Program-made: the position numbers and the translations under genes
Assembly (NCBI GenBank): GCA_944990035.1
Contig: CALYLX010000033.1
Location: 1-64,000 of the forward strand
Origin: Clitopilus passeckerianus
Lineage: Eukaryota > Basidiomycota > Agaricomycetes > Agaricales > Entolomataceae
Direction of reading: 5' to 3'
Length of the DNA: 64,000 nt
In this document: positions 12,431 to 24,951 of the stretch, piece by piece
How the letters are laid out: each line of letters begins with the position of its first letter
Numbering within the stretch: position 1 is the first letter of the stretch
The notes under the pieces: model-generated
Told to the model about the DNA's origin: nothing
Seen by the model: the letters and a program-made list of their open reading frames with translations, nothing else
Databases searched by the model: none

Positions 12431-15233
12431 CCAACTTTCTCTGCATCGCCCGAAATGTCGGACTTGCAGCCTCGTTTTGCCATGCTTGTTTCTGATTTCA
12501 CCTCGGCTCGTCTTGTGTCCCAGCCTTGGCTCGAGCCACGTCCACCCCATATTCCAACTATATAATCAACGGTGTTAAGATATATCTTCGAGAATTTTAT
12601 ATGTATCAGTAGATTGAGCGAGCAAATCTATTTCAACATCACTATCGCTATCTGTTTCTGGTCCCAGTGTGATCTGATGCAGTCACGAATATTCATGTCA
12701 AGAGGTCAACGTGATGTGAACAACTTGTCCGAGTCGTGCTACCAACAGCACGACCAGTATACCTGTCAGGGTTCGTCCGAGGTGTGATGTGCTGTGAAGA
12801 GTTGAATGTCCAGCACCCAACGTGGCGGTACTTGTAATCGTTGCAGAACTCCCAAGATGATATTTGGCTGTACTCCAGGCTCGATAACTTCCGAGTACAT
12901 GATGCCCGAAGCGTCGATCTAAACTTGACCTCTGTTCCTCTTCCTCTGGAGCCATGGGATCTTCTACAACTCACGCACTGGACATGATGGTCTCAGATGG
13001 CTCGGCTGCTAACGGAAATTCATGACCTCCAAATGGCGAGTCTAGTACAATCCCAGACTTCAGGCATGGCGTCTAGCGAAATTTGCATCCTCTCGGCTGC
13101 CCCAGATATTTCTACTATCTCCCTGTTGCTGCGGGGATGGGATGCCCAGATACTGTCAATCTGTCAATGTGGCTCCTCGTCCTTCAATGCGTCTCGGGAT
13201 GAGGTCAGTGAACTCAAGATCAAAGCGAGCCCTAACATCGGCGTTCGGAAGAGGAGTAGATTCCCTATGTCTCTATCATCAGCGGAAGAGGAGGGTTTAA
13301 GGAGCCTGGTCTATCGCGGCCCCACCAGATGCCTCATAGCCACGCCGGCGATAAATAAAAGGCTGAGGCGAGGGGGTCCAAGAAATTGAAGATGAAGTGT
13401 CTTGAGCTCATACGAGTACTGTAGAATGTTTGCGTCTTCCTTAGACGGCCTTTTTACCCCATAGACATCGGATCGGTTCTACACAGGCCAAGACACAGGT
13501 AGTCATTGTCATTGAAAAGGCGATGGATCTGGACCATTCAGGCCGTTACCTCTGATGCATCCCCAGTCGACCACCAGGGCTAAGTACACGCCATAGGGGA
13601 CATTGCGCTTAATCTATGCAATGGATTCAACATGTACCGACATGTCTAACTTCATAGAAAGTCTTTTGAAAACGCAACAAAAAAGACCTTTGTGGCTGTT
13701 AGAGGTGTCCTCTAGTACTTGAACCAGTCTGACGAGTTCCTGGTATAACTCAGAGGATCTCTCGATGGGGAAGACAATCTTTCGTACCGCATCTGAACGT
13801 AATAACACTCAACAAACTAATGCCCACTCTTTGCGGACGATGCTGGAGCTCTCTTTGAACTCAGTGCTGAAGTATTCTTGAGGTGTTCGACTGAGAACGA
13901 GCTTACACAGGCTAGGAGGTTGGGAAAAAGATATAAATTGCGGGAGGAGAGAGAAGTGGAAAGTCGGGATTCGTGTGGTCGAACGTACAAGTGTTTCGTA
14001 TTTATTATGTCCAGAAATTCGAAGAGGGAGCTCAAAAACGAGAGAGAAAGAATAACATACAAAAAAGGAAAAACCTTGACCGAATTCGGAAATACCTCCG
14101 GATGACGAGCTCTGGGGAATTGCTCGAGGCAATGGGAGTCGCGTAGGCGTGCTGTTGCCCTAGCAGCACCTCTTACGCGTCCTAGGACTCCCTTCAGCAC
14201 TCTATCATCCCAGGTTCGTTTCACCTTCGATACCTCCAGACCCGATGTCGGCTGTATATGTAATCAGCTACAGAATAGAAAAGAAATATACGTATCGTTC
14301 GTTTTGAGAGTCCTTAACCATATCCTGCAAAGAATGTGATGCAGCTTACACGATGGGATGGAAGATTTGACCATCCAAAAGCGCAGAATATAAGAATGGC
14401 GTGAATTGCGATCTTGAGGAGGAGTACGAGATTTGCTGCGAATGCCGGGAAAGCTTGATGGTGCCGGGGAAATACCAATTTGCTGGTGAATGATCTTCTT
14501 CTGTGCAATCCCTCTGTACGTCCGGAATCCCTTCCACACCGGCCGAAGAGTGATAGTTGACAATACCGCAAACGGACAAAGCTCCCCCTATCGGTTGTCC
14601 GTGCTCTTTTCTATTACTAGAACTGCGTTACAGGGCCGTTTTACCATTGCAGGGAAAGCGGTACCGATTGAGAAAGATTGTATTCCTTTCCAACCAATGG
14701 TAATCAGACAAGGTATGAAAAGCTTTTTCAATTGTTCTTCTACGATTTGCTTGCTTCGAACAGGAGGCTGGCATCGCCATTTGTGGTCGGGTGTCAGTGG
14801 CTGATACAACATCGTAGATCTCGAGGTTATTGTCATTAATCCAGAAAATAGTCCCATGCAACCAGATAGATAAAGTATTAATTACCGCTCGTCATTCCCC
14901 GATCGTCCAGCTATACGTCCTCAACTTGGAGGGCAGCAAGCAGGTCATTTGGCCGCAGAGATATCTGCGTTTGATAGTGCCCCAATAGGCATCGACAACA
15001 ACAGAGTGCTAGCGAGGCTCTAAACCAAAGATGCCACATGTGGCTGGAAGGAAAAGGAGCGCGAATTAGGCGCGTTGCTAGAGGTTTCCGCCATTCCCCT
15101 ATAAACTGCCCTGTAATGCCTGAAGACCACTAATCCCTGCGATTATGGGCTGGTACTTGAGAGGGTGAAACAGCGTCCTGAGGTAGGTCATAATGACTAT
15201 TCCCTGACAGCCAACAGGGAGAGGGAAGGATAG
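12431..15233. other. 2.8 kb without a supported gene
   Basis: The largest gene-poor stretch of the window. Open frames of 60-135 codons occur on both strands (12997-13389 plus; 12698-12955, 13817-14224 and 14588-14861 minus) but show no motifs, no coherent splice chain and no recognised domains. It may contain decayed genes or a non-coding transcript; I could not show either. Part of it is 3' flank for both neighbours, which converge on it (plus-strand gene ending at 12430, minus-strand apyrase ending at 15234). Confidence 0.45.
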
Positions 15234-17563
15234 CTAATCGTCAGCCAATCCTTTGGTAGCTTTTTGGTAGCTCGGTGTGCGCGAAATAACCATACGTGAT
15301 AAATTGTTCGAAGAGCCGTTGCGAGAACGTGATGAGAGACTGTTAACGGCTTTCATAGGTGGATCGTCCGTAACAAAAGACGGCGCGGGGGAGGGAGAGC
15401 GTGAAATCATGTAGGCAAACTGTGTTGAGTTGCCTATGGGTTCATTGATGTCTTGAGTGTCTATAGTAGGAAGGGAATTGAACCTGTTTGGGGAGGCACG
15501 CAAGGAAGAGCCTCCGACACTGAATCTTCCATTCATCCCATGAGTGAAGACAGGAGATGGTGGGCGCTTAGCCACTGATGCTGAGATAACTCGGCGAAGG
15601 GGATAAAACCATGTCTTGGAGGCTGAAGTGGGTGTACCGGGTGCAGAACCTGGCCGGCGACCGTACATCGTGCCTTCTTCGAGGGAAGACTCGTCCCGTT
15701 CCCGTTTCATGCTTACTTGGCGCACCGTCCGGAGGCAAGTAGCTCGGAGATGTCTTCGTAGGGGGTGGAGGATGAAGGCCAAAACACAGATCATGATGAC
15801 CAAGAGGAACAAAACGGGCGAGAAGCCGAGCGACGATCTGGTCAGTGCGACCGGTAAATGGGGGTCCAGCCTATCCTCCATGCCTTTTAGGCTCCAAAAT
15901 GGGGGGCGTATGGGTTTAACATGGAAGTTGGGTGAATCTGGGATTTCCTCGATGGGGTCGACCAGAGGCTTTGATGCGTCCTTCGCAGGCACTTCCTTGC
16001 TAGCTTCCAATACCATTTTTCCAAGTGTCCAGCTGATAGAGATATCTCCTACGGTGTCCAACGACTGGAAGGTTGGCCGTCCGAGCCCTTTCTTTGCAGC
16101 CTCCTTCTCCACCCTTGCGCCCTCTGTTGACGTCTCATTACCGCCTGGATCTGTTATCCTAGGCAGCCCCAGGCCTTCGTGGAGCACGTTGGTAATCCAT
16201 GCAGCCTTGAAGCATTGCATCTCCAACCGGGACCGTTCAACTTTTGCATCCCATCGGCCCACATCGACGATTGTTCCATTCTTCTCTACCTCTCCGTCTC
16301 CTCCGTGTTGATGTTCTTTCCGTGACTCTTCGTGCTGTTTCATAATATCGTCCCATGGCCTTGAGCAAAATTCGGATGCTGCGCGTTCGTATTGCACGAA
16401 ATCGTATGCACCTCCAAGACCGAACACGTGGTCTGAGGAATACCAATATTCGGAAACGCCAATGAAGTGCGAGACTGAGAAGTCGATTGGAGGAACGTGA
16501 ATGCCGTCCATTGGACACGGAGTCTGAGTACAGGGTGCGTTCTTGTTCAGTAAGGGAGCTGTTTGGGCCAAGCATTTCTCGAAGGAGCCGGTCCCCTTGA
16601 GAGTATGTTCACGTTGGGTGTGGGGATCCTTGGCTTCATCATGAACTGGCAACTCATGAAGTTGCAGGTCTCTCGGAAGACATGGGTCCGCAACGACGTC
16701 GTGCGTGTCGCCCGAGGAACGTGACTCCTCAAATTCAGAGATTGTCTTTCCAACATATCTCTGCCTGGCCTGGTTCGTCCCGTAACCTAGCCAGGTTGTG
16801 ACAAAGACCTTGTGGTTGATTTCTTGACCTCCTAATTGGCGAAGCCGGACATTCATCAAATCCTTTTCTTCCTTCTGGCTGACTGCACCTGGCTCGAATG
16901 CAATCTGGGTCGAGGCTCCTCCCATGTCCAGGAATCCATACGTGGTGCGATCCTGATGTGCGCCGGTGAATCCATCCATGAGATAGTTAACTGCAATCCA
17001 CCCAAACAAGCCCTCCTCCTCTCCTGTGATAATTCGGACACTTGAACCACATGGGCCAATGTCGGAGGATTCATCTATCTTGAAGTTCGAGTGTCGAGAA
17101 AGAAAGTGACAGGTTTCTTGCAGAATTTCGGCTTGTTGTATGGGCTGAAGTAGCCGCATTCCGGCTGTGGCCAGAAGAAATATCGGGGTTTCGTGTTCCA
17201 AGGACGGGGGAATGTGTTCGCGCGCATGGTTAAGTAGTGGCCGTAGGTACTTTCCAACACCCTTGGGATTATTTGCAAACGAAGAGATGCCTATTCATTG
17301 CGGCGAATCTCAGTTTCCGACGTCCCTGTGGTCCATACGAAAGACTTACCGGGCTCAACCTTATGCACCCATTCATCACCTTGCTTTGTCCCTTTCTCTA
17401 CCTTTGGCAGTGTATAAGCAAGCTTGCTGTCCTTCTCCAGTGTTATAGAACGGGGGTCCCGCCAGCTATAGATTTGCAACCTAGAACCAGACGAACCAGC
17501 GTCGATGACGATGCCAAAATGGCGACCTGCTAGCCATGGATCCGCTGCACTGGGTGGTGGCAT
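15234..17563 (-). CDS. Golgi-type apyrase (GDA1/CD39 family), membrane-anchored
   Basis: Nucleoside di/triphosphatase that in yeast Ynd1/Gda1 removes the nucleoside diphosphates produced by Golgi glycosyltransferases, allowing sugar-nucleotide antiport. Two exons, 17563-17350 and 17290-15234 (intron 59 nt), encode 756 aa. All apyrase conserved regions are visible in order: DAGSSGSRLQIY (ACR1), LLATAGMRLL (ACR2), GEEEGLFGWIAVNY (ACR3), GFLDMGGASTQIAF (ACR4), HVFGLGGAYDFVQY (ACR5). There is no N-terminal signal peptide. One strong membrane segment lies near residues 558-578 (FSPVLFLLVIMICVLAFIL), then a basic RRHLR stop-transfer and a Ser-rich tail of about 175 residues. A single C-terminal anchor with a long tail is the Ynd1 layout. 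Which side the N-terminal catalytic domain faces cannot be read from sequence alone. A sugar-nucleotide transporter lies elsewhere in the window (53231-54909). Confidence 0.93.
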
Positions 17564-17809
17564 ACCCCTTCAGCTTCCTCGTCGCAGCCGCCGTTGTTTA
17601 CGAGGAGATGTATAAACGCCGAATGAAGGTCAGTGGTGAAAGGTTTGGCGCTTGACGGCATATTGTCGGAGTAACCGACGTGGCAGTGAAGTTATAGATA
17701 ACTATAATTGGGACAACAAACGAGTTGTACCCGTAGGTTGCTACGGGATTAGGATTACAACGAAACGTATAGATTGTACAGTGTTTCGTGAAAAGTGCTA
17801 CAAATTGCA

Positions 17810-20115
17810 CTACACATCGTCCTCCTCCCGGTAATGCGCCGCTGGGACATTTCTCTTCCGTCTTCCGGCGGCTGAATAGGCATCCTTCTCGTTCAAGCTC
17901 TTCAGTTGAGCCTCCTTGCGGTCTCTGAACCGCATGATGTCGCAAGCCCAATCGCGTTCTCTGACTAGAGCCGCAGCCTTTTCATATAGCTTCTCTTCCT
18001 CCTCTATTGGCAAGATTTGGACTGACCGACGGAATCCTCCCCTCCACAGGAGGATCTGCTGCACAGCTTCGGGGAGGAGAACATTGAGACAGTACTGAAG
18101 ACATTTTTTAAAAAATTGCTCTGAAAGCAGAATGTACACCCACGTCTAGTTTCTCCATGTTTGACAGAGTTTCGTATTTTTCACAGCCTTGTTGTCGGGG
18201 CGGAGGAACAAACACTTCGTCTGGTTGCTTCAATTCTGCCTCCGAGGAGGACGTGTGTCCATGCTGTGATGTATTCTCAGAGTCAAGCAATCAACGACCG
18301 GTTGAAAGGAAGACTCTCACCTCGGAAGGAGTGAATGATGATGCTGGTGGGAGTTCAGCTACTGAAACTGCAGACTCCGACACTGCAGGCGATGGCGGAT
18401 CCTCGGGCTGTTCTTTCACCACTGGAGGCTCTTCAGCTTCCATCAAATCTCGTTTGCTTCCGTCTCCATCCTCTTCCTCCCGGACCCTCTTTGGGGTCTT
18501 CAACTCCCGGAGACACCATTCATTAAGGTGGTCCTGAAGCGTCCGTACATCACGAGGATCCATATTCCCTCTGAGACTCGCTCGGTCAACCACCTTCTTC
18601 CGACTTTGGCCCCCAGCGAGGTAAAGGTTATGTCGCTCGCGAGCCGGAGAATACGACGCATTGAGGATTGCTTGGAGAACGGGCTTCGTATACGAAAGCT
18701 GTTCCCTCATATTCAGATTGACGATGAAATCTTGAGGTTCGGGTGGGGGCTCTCGAGGTTCTGGACTTGAAGAACGAGTTACGGGGCCGTTAACGACATC
18801 CGAGTCCTCGTCATTCTCCACTTCCTGGTATAGACTCTCCCATTTCCCGAGCTGGAAGGCAAGGCCTTAAAATGATAAAGATATACAAGCACCTAGACCC
18901 ATGGCTCACCTTGCAGATCCCAAATTCGTCTTGTTCGGTCGTGAAGAACCAGTCGCGGGGTATCGCTTTTTTAATGGTATCCAAATATTCGACCAGGTAT
19001 CTCGGCTCCTGTGAAGAGTTCTCGGGCGGAACGTACTCCAAGATTCGCGCAGGCCAAAACAGCGTTTTCTTTTCATCCTCACACGCCAATACGCCTTCGT
19101 CAGGAATCCTGAGCAACTCGTCAGGCGGTGGAGGTGTCCAATCACTTGGTGCCTCCAAGAGACTTCTTAGACTGCTAGAACGCTTCCGTTTGCCACGACC
19201 AACGCCTGCCTCCGCAGATTCGTTCTCAGGAATTGAACCTAGCGAGGCTGTAAACATGTCAAAGCCCAGTGTTCCGACAGCAGGCATATCATCGTCACTG
19301 TCCTCGACTAAGGTAGAGGTTCTTTGGTCTGCCCTTAGCTCGGCCAATCCCTGTCGCCAACGACTTTCAATCTGAGTTCTGTTAAGCTTCTGCCGTTTAC
19401 GAGGCGATGAACAAAGATCGGTACTTTGAGTCGTGAGATCCACAAAAGTAGGCGTAGGGTAGCGAAGGCGGGATTTCGAGTCGTGTAATGATAAGAGGTT
19501 TATTTTGTCGGGTGTCCGAATTTCAGCTCTTCGCTTGGCAGGCGAAGGGGACCCATAGAGATGGACCTTCACCGCTCGGGCTGTTTTTTCCGTTACCTGA
19601 CGCGAGACAGCGGAATCAGCATCAGAACACCTTTCGAAGGCTGGGTTGGGCCGCACCTTTGCTGGCCACCAAATCCAATCCTTTCTCCGGACAGCAGGAG
19701 CCTCTGCATCTTTTGGTTCTAAAACGCGCGCTTCTCGATCTATGAGAACCCAAACGTGTGATCCAACGTTGTACTCCTCCGTGGAGTCCTTGCGTGTGGT
19801 TACTTGGCGTTTCCCTTTCAGCAAGGTGGATTTGGGGCTTATGACCGGCTTGGCTCTTGTTTCTCCACCATGGCCCCGCTCTTCAGTAGTGATTTGGTGT
19901 TTGGGTAGTATGGGTAACGTGGGTTCAACCGGAGAGGTCAATGGCGTCAGTTCCGATTCATCAGAGTCCCAAAAGTAAGCTGTGGCGTCCGCCGTGGCAG
20001 CCGGGGCTGAAGATTCTGGCTTGCTCGCTGTGATTGTTTGCGAGACTGCATAGATACCAGCCCGAGTCGATCGTCGAGAATAGGTCGTGTTGATTTTGAG
20101 AGAGCCAGCCGGCAT
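17810..20115 (-). CDS. putative chromatin protein with two PWWP/Tudor-like modules
   Basis: Four exons: 20115-18910, 18851-18321, 18275-18144, 18094-17810; sum 2154 nt, 717 aa, in frame. The third acceptor could instead be 12 bases further in (CACAG), also in frame. Module 1 (about residues 116-200) begins VGSHVWVLIDREA and has WIWWPAKV, the hallmark of a PWWP aromatic cage region. Module 2 (about 340-402) has LFWPARILEYV and RYLVEYLD..IPRDWFF, a second PWWP/Tudor-like fold. Between them is a long basic, Ser-rich linker with KRQKLNR and GRGKRKRSSS nuclear-signal candidates. The C-terminal quarter is charged and probably helical (EEEEKLYEKAAALVRERDWA). PWWP domains bind methylated histone tails and DNA; the specific partner is unknown. 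It ends 246 bases upstream of the apyrase start and is read in the same direction. Confidence 0.8.
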
Positions 20116-21692
20116 TCTGGTCGGGGATCATTTACCAGCCTTTGGCTTTCGAGACGACTGCGTGCCGGTGCGGATGAAAGGGAGACGCGAGCTGTCACAA
20201 CTAGTCACAGCGCGTTAGTCACAAATTGATGCTTTGGCGTCCGCGCGCTAAACACCAAGCGCCCACTTAAGGCGGCTAATTTCAGAGAAGGTACGACTTT
20301 TTGGGTTTGAACGAAGTTTACACAGGACCAATGGATGGAAACACCTGCAGCCGTAGCTCTCGGGAGCCGCCGGGCTCTAATGTGTCGTGTCTTTCCTCGT
20401 GCAGTCCTCACGGCAGGTAGCCGAGGAAACTCTTGTAATATCTGACGAACGAGAATGTTTTTACATCTTTTATGACGCTGTATTTACTGTACAATACTTC
20501 CTCGACATGTATTTGTTTTGGAGGAGTGGACGTCGGGATGTTCATCCTTTCTTTCGTCCTCCTCTCCAGGTATGTAGTAGTCATTTGATCTTTCAGATTG
20601 AATATTGGTACTTAGCTCCTTTCTTTCGTACTCTCCTCCAGTCATTTTTTTCCGCCCCCACCCTCTTCTCCACCCAGAGTTACTCTCTGTAGGCAAACCT
20701 ACTATCCTATTCGCTATTCGAAATTGTCAGCCCTGCCTGGTCAGCCCACAGTGGCACCAGTAGTGGCTGGCTAATTGCTGCTATCGCTGGTGTATTCGCG
20801 TGTTAAACCACCATTGGGGGTAGCAGTTCTTGCGTTGAAAAGGAAGCACAGGACTGTTATGCAGGGCTATATGGCTTCTCTGAAAAATTTGGACCTAATT
20901 ATCCTTCTACCATGGGCATGGATATACTCACACTATGCCGAGTAGAGCACCGGATCCTGCCTTATTCAAACATAGAGGACGACTCTGTTGCCATACCTGC
21001 ACACGCCCATTTCAGTCACACCATACAAAATGTTCGAGGGGAAACTGTGCGGAACAACGACGAATCAAGGCTATGCGGATAAGGAAGATCCAGACCAATA
21101 ACTCGGAATCGGAGTTAACGTTGGTTACTGTAAGTCTGTTTGAATCGAAGTTCGATACGTACATTAACTCCTTCCCACTCCCCAAAGTGCGTCGTCTGAT
21201 CACCACCTGACCGCTATTTACGCAACCCAATCCATCCACCTAAAGTGCGATAAGACGCCTGACTCAGAGCCAAGCGTTCCTGTGCACCTGCAGTACAACG
21301 ATCGAAAGTCGGGACCTACTAGTAGGTGTCGATAGATGTAGATCAGGCAAACCGTGAGATACGAGCGGGTCATTGTTTTGTGTGTACAAATTATACTAAT
21401 ACATTGTATTGTTCCTGGAGAAGTTGTGTACAGAATCCTTACGAAACAGGGAGAACATGCCCTACAGCGTGTCAGAAAAGGAAAAAAACATACTGATATG
21501 ATGGAATAAATAGAGATGGTGATTGAATTGCCTTGAAGGAGTGGATGAGGGAGTGGTGGCGACTAAGTCACCGTCTATTAGAATCCCTGGATGACAGGAT
21601 AAAGGAGATATATGAAAATACACGAGGCAAAAGGGAGGCAGATGTGATGAGAGCGAAAGTGTGTCATTTTCAACGAGTTTTCGGCTGTGTCG
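20116..21692. other. 1.6 kb intergenic, no supported gene
   Basis: Short open frames only (for example 20387-20692 and 20935-21210 plus) with no motifs or splice continuity. It holds the upstream region of the PWWP gene and the 3' flank of the next minus-strand gene. Confidence 0.5.
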
Positions 21693-23071
21693 TCAATGAT
21701 GGCCATGAGGCTGGCTTCGGGCGGAGCCACTTCCAGTCGAGTGTCTTCTCTGAAGGCGTCGACTTCCGCTGGAACGACTTCCGGTCACAGACGGCGCTTT
21801 CGCCGAACCTTTTGCCGAGCCGGACGATGATAATTTTCCTGCGAGAGCCCATAGTCGCTGGAAGAAGGGTGGTTTGCGGGGTGAGGTAGGACTCGGGTAT
21901 CTCGTAGCGGATGTTGCGGTTGCTATCGATGGTTCAGGTGAAGGCATCTTGACAAGATATGAATCGGTAAAACGTCGAAGAATATGATCTCGGTGGAACG
22001 ACTTACAATGACATGCACTTTTTGGCCAGCAGAAGGCAAGACATAGTAGGTACTGCCAGATCCCTGGCTGTTGAGCGAAGAAGCCGAGGGCGACCTTGCT
22101 AGGGGAAGTGGTGGCGGCACTCTTCGTCCTTTAGAGGTTCGTCCACTCCAGGTTCCCGCACGTTCCTCAGCCTCATGGAGTGCAGCCATCGTATGCGAAG
22201 GAGGAACCATCGTCGACGGATAGCTCCCGGTATTGTAATGATGTTGCCTCGACGAACCTCCAGGTGGCGCTGAGTGGCTGTAGACGACACCGTCCGGGCC
22301 GTATTGAGGCGGATGGCTGAGAAGTACAGGCGGCGCATAACGTGGCTGCGTTCGGGAATGTGACGGAGCATAAACTATCGCAGGTGGTGACTTTGGTATA
22401 TGGTGATGAGCAGGAGGACACATGGGCCGTTCGTAGTTATGCCAGGTTTGCGGAATATCTTGCGTCGTTTGAGGAGGCCCACGCGGAAAGGGCATAGGCC
22501 CTGGCATGGACCGCCCAGGGGTCGAAGGCCGCTGGGACTGGAGATCCGTGCTCCTAGGAAGCGAGTGTGACCGTTGATGATTCGGACGAGATGAAGCCGA
22601 GGACTCATGGTTCGAAGGAAGGATGCGTATCTCCTCAGGAGCCAACGGCGATACTGGTGGGGGAGACCGAGCGAGTGGTGAGCTGCCTGAACGTCCACGG
22701 CCGCGGGGACTTGAGTGGTGCTCTGAAGGAATGGATGGAGGCAAGGGTGGTAATAAAGGTATTTGCGACCTCAGAGGCGACTTGGTCTGCCTTCGTGATG
22801 GTCGTCCAAGTGTTTTTGGATCTACGAAAGGTATAGGGACATCCGGGCGGCCGTCGTTCCAATGCAGTACCATCTTGGGAGGGACTGACCGAACACTTTC
22901 CGCCTCTGATGGGGCCTCTGAAGGAGCGTAATCTTCAAGCATAGTTGGAGCCACCGATGGCGAATAGAACTCTGTTCGTCCTGGTTCATGGTTTTGAACC
23001 CAATAGGCCGTCCTTTCAGCAGTAGTCATGAAGTCGCGAATCGCCTGCGACGACCTCGTATACTCCGTCAT
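21693..23071 (-). CDS. Pro/Ser-rich hypothetical protein, 439 aa
   Basis: Two exons, 23071-22007 and 21947-21693, joined in phase 0 across a 59-base intron (GTAAGT..TCAAG). The N-terminus is folded-looking (AIRDFMTTAERTAYWVQNHEPGRTEFYSPS), followed by an acidic block (APSEAPSEAE) and WNDGRPDVPIPFVDP. The central 250 residues are low complexity, rich in Pro, Ser, His and Tyr. After the intron comes KPPFFQRLWALAGKL and a terminal RRLQRRHSTG, a possible basophilic-kinase site. An alternative downstream frame (21852-21670) is also open but does not join in phase with that acceptor. I do not recognise a family. The look is of a disordered scaffold or adaptor. No membrane segment or signal peptide. 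Confidence 0.65.
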
Positions 23072-24249
23072 TGTGGCGCCAGCTATGGTGCCTCCTCTGG
23101 AGTAAAGGGTACAGCAACAGCTTCGGGAAGAGCTATGAGGCGAGGGTACGGATTAAGGAGGCTGAAAGGGAAAACCGATAACTCCCCAGGAGGATGAAGG
23201 TCTTATACGGGTAAAGCAGGGGTCGAACAAGTTCATTTTCCATACGGCCGAGTCAATAATACCAGGGCCCAGGCAGATTATCAAAGGTGGATAGGATAAG
23301 ATCAGAACGTGTTCACCTCGAGGCGAGCACACAAGGCCCATCCCTCGGACGTTTAGATGTCCAAAAATGCACCGTGGGATAGGTGACATGCAGGCGAGAA
23401 CACCTTTCCCCGAGTAAACTTGTTCAACATGAAAGCCCTCCGCCCAAGCGGTTTAAACAGCTATGAGATACCTTTCAAAGCCATTTCCCCAAGTTTGAAT
23501 CACAGCGTTTAGTATGAGCCAGGTGGTGGTACGGCTATGAGTCAGTTGGGTGAGTTCGCGGCAAATGGACCCACCATGGTGCAAATAAATGTCAACCCCA
23601 GAGTATGATAGGGTTAAGCCACCCCCTACCGCGTCTATGTCATCTCTCGTCTCATGACTGGGTCCTTCCCAACAGCAGTTGTCTTCTGTGAAAAGAATCT
23701 AGATACGATGCCAACGCATCGACCTTGTCCGCCGGTAAAATTCGGATTGTGTCACTACACGCCACTATAGATGGACTAGTCAAGTCTGGTAAGTGGCTCC
23801 AGGCTGCGCTCTCGCCTCTGTCAATTCCAAGCAACTTTGTTCGACTACTTGCTCCAAAAACATTCGTGGGGCTATCTGGGGAAAAGGAGTTCAGTAGAAT
23901 CTCCAGGTCAGAGTATTCAGAGTATGATTTACCTTCCAAGGAACTACCGGTGGCTTTTAATAAATCATTCAGAAGCGCACAAGAAACTCCAGAACCCAAG
24001 CTGGGTGTACAACTGCTGACATCGCCTCCGATAACAACAGTGAGATGGACATCAATATCATACCGTTCCTTTCAAATCGGTGGATGCACGAGGCCAACCC
24101 CGCATGGATAATTTCTGACCTCACAGAGCAGTTTCGATCGAGTGTGACGGGGGGCCACAGGAACGGCGCATTCACACCTCAAGCACGTAAGATCGTCATT
24201 TAAACCCATGTTACAAAATGCACAAAACCCTAATCGAAATACGAAGCAA
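23072..24249. other. intergenic with one weak coding candidate
   Basis: On the minus strand an open frame from about 24075 down to 23652 reads as plausible protein (VHLTVVIGGDV; GSGVSCALLNDLLKATG; SDTIRILPADKVDALASYL). It lacks a clear start, and the plus strand is open over the same bases (23725-24111). It could be the last exon of a small gene or a relic. No family recognised. The rest shows nothing. Confidence 0.25.
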
Positions 24250-24951
24250 TCAGAGTTGACTGACTCCGAGTACGGTCACAATAGAAAGTAGAAGTCCAGA
24301 GACTACGAAGTGAGCATTTGAAAAAGCCGAGTTCGAAGTGGGCTGGGGAGCATCGCTTCCTTGCTTGGATGTTGAGGCGCTCTGTGATTGGGTGTTGGTA
24401 ACGGAAGTGGTCATGCCGGAGGGAGTGATCGTAGCGGGGACGGAAGACAAAGATGCGGTCGAACCGATCTGAACGGGAAAGTAAACAGCAGTGTCCGTTG
24501 CAGTAACGGGAGCCCCGTTCTCGTCCTTGCCGGAGCAAACGGCTGAATTTCCAGAGAGGGAACATTCCAGACCGAGAGTGAAGCTGCCGCCAGGAGGGAC
24601 ATACGTAAACGAGGCGTAATCAGACCCTTCAACGAGAGTTGCTAATGGATGAGCGTTGAGCCGAGAATTACTTATGAACATGAATATAGCAGCCCATTAC
24701 TTACCAGTACCAGGCAGTCCGCCCTCAGTGTCGTCGGTCAGGATACCCTGATGAACTACGTAGGTCGTATGTCCCTTGTCATCGACACCAACGACGTCGG
24801 CGCTAAGAGGTTGTGGGTCTGCGCCAGGAACATACAAGGAGACTTGCGCAAGGGCGGCTATAGAAAGCATCAGAGATTGAAATGTTGCAAAACATTGTAT
24901 GAACGTACATCCCGCTAGAAGAGTCAAAAAGGTGACAGGATAAGAAGGCAT
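24250..24951 (-). CDS. small secreted protein with GPI-anchor-like tail
   Basis: Three exons: 24951-24909, 24857-24705, 24641-24250; 588 nt, 195 aa, in frame. Removing the first intron (T|GTACGT..CTATAG, 51 nt) creates a textbook signal peptide (MPSYPVTFLTLLAGSALAQ), whereas reading through it gives an implausible N-terminus, so the splice is well supported. The mature part starts VSLYVPGADPQPL. It contains a compact domain with two cysteines (LECSLSGNSAVCSG), then a Ser/Thr/Gln-rich linker and a hydrophobic C-terminus (FVVSGLLLSIVTVLGV), as in GPI-anchored cell-wall proteins. This type is common in agaric genomes, but I know no function. Likely at the cell surface. Confidence 0.85.

Noticed and set aside
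12997..13389. 130-codon plus-strand open frame
   Set aside because: Not recognised, no promoter or splice signals, and antisense frames over the same bases are also open for long stretches.
15616..16311. 231-codon frame antisense to the apyrase gene
   Set aside because: Opposite a complete apyrase with all conserved regions; no independent motifs.
21670..21852. Alternative last exon frame for the Pro/Ser-rich gene
   Set aside because: Does not join in phase with exon 1 through the good acceptor at 21948; the chosen frame does.
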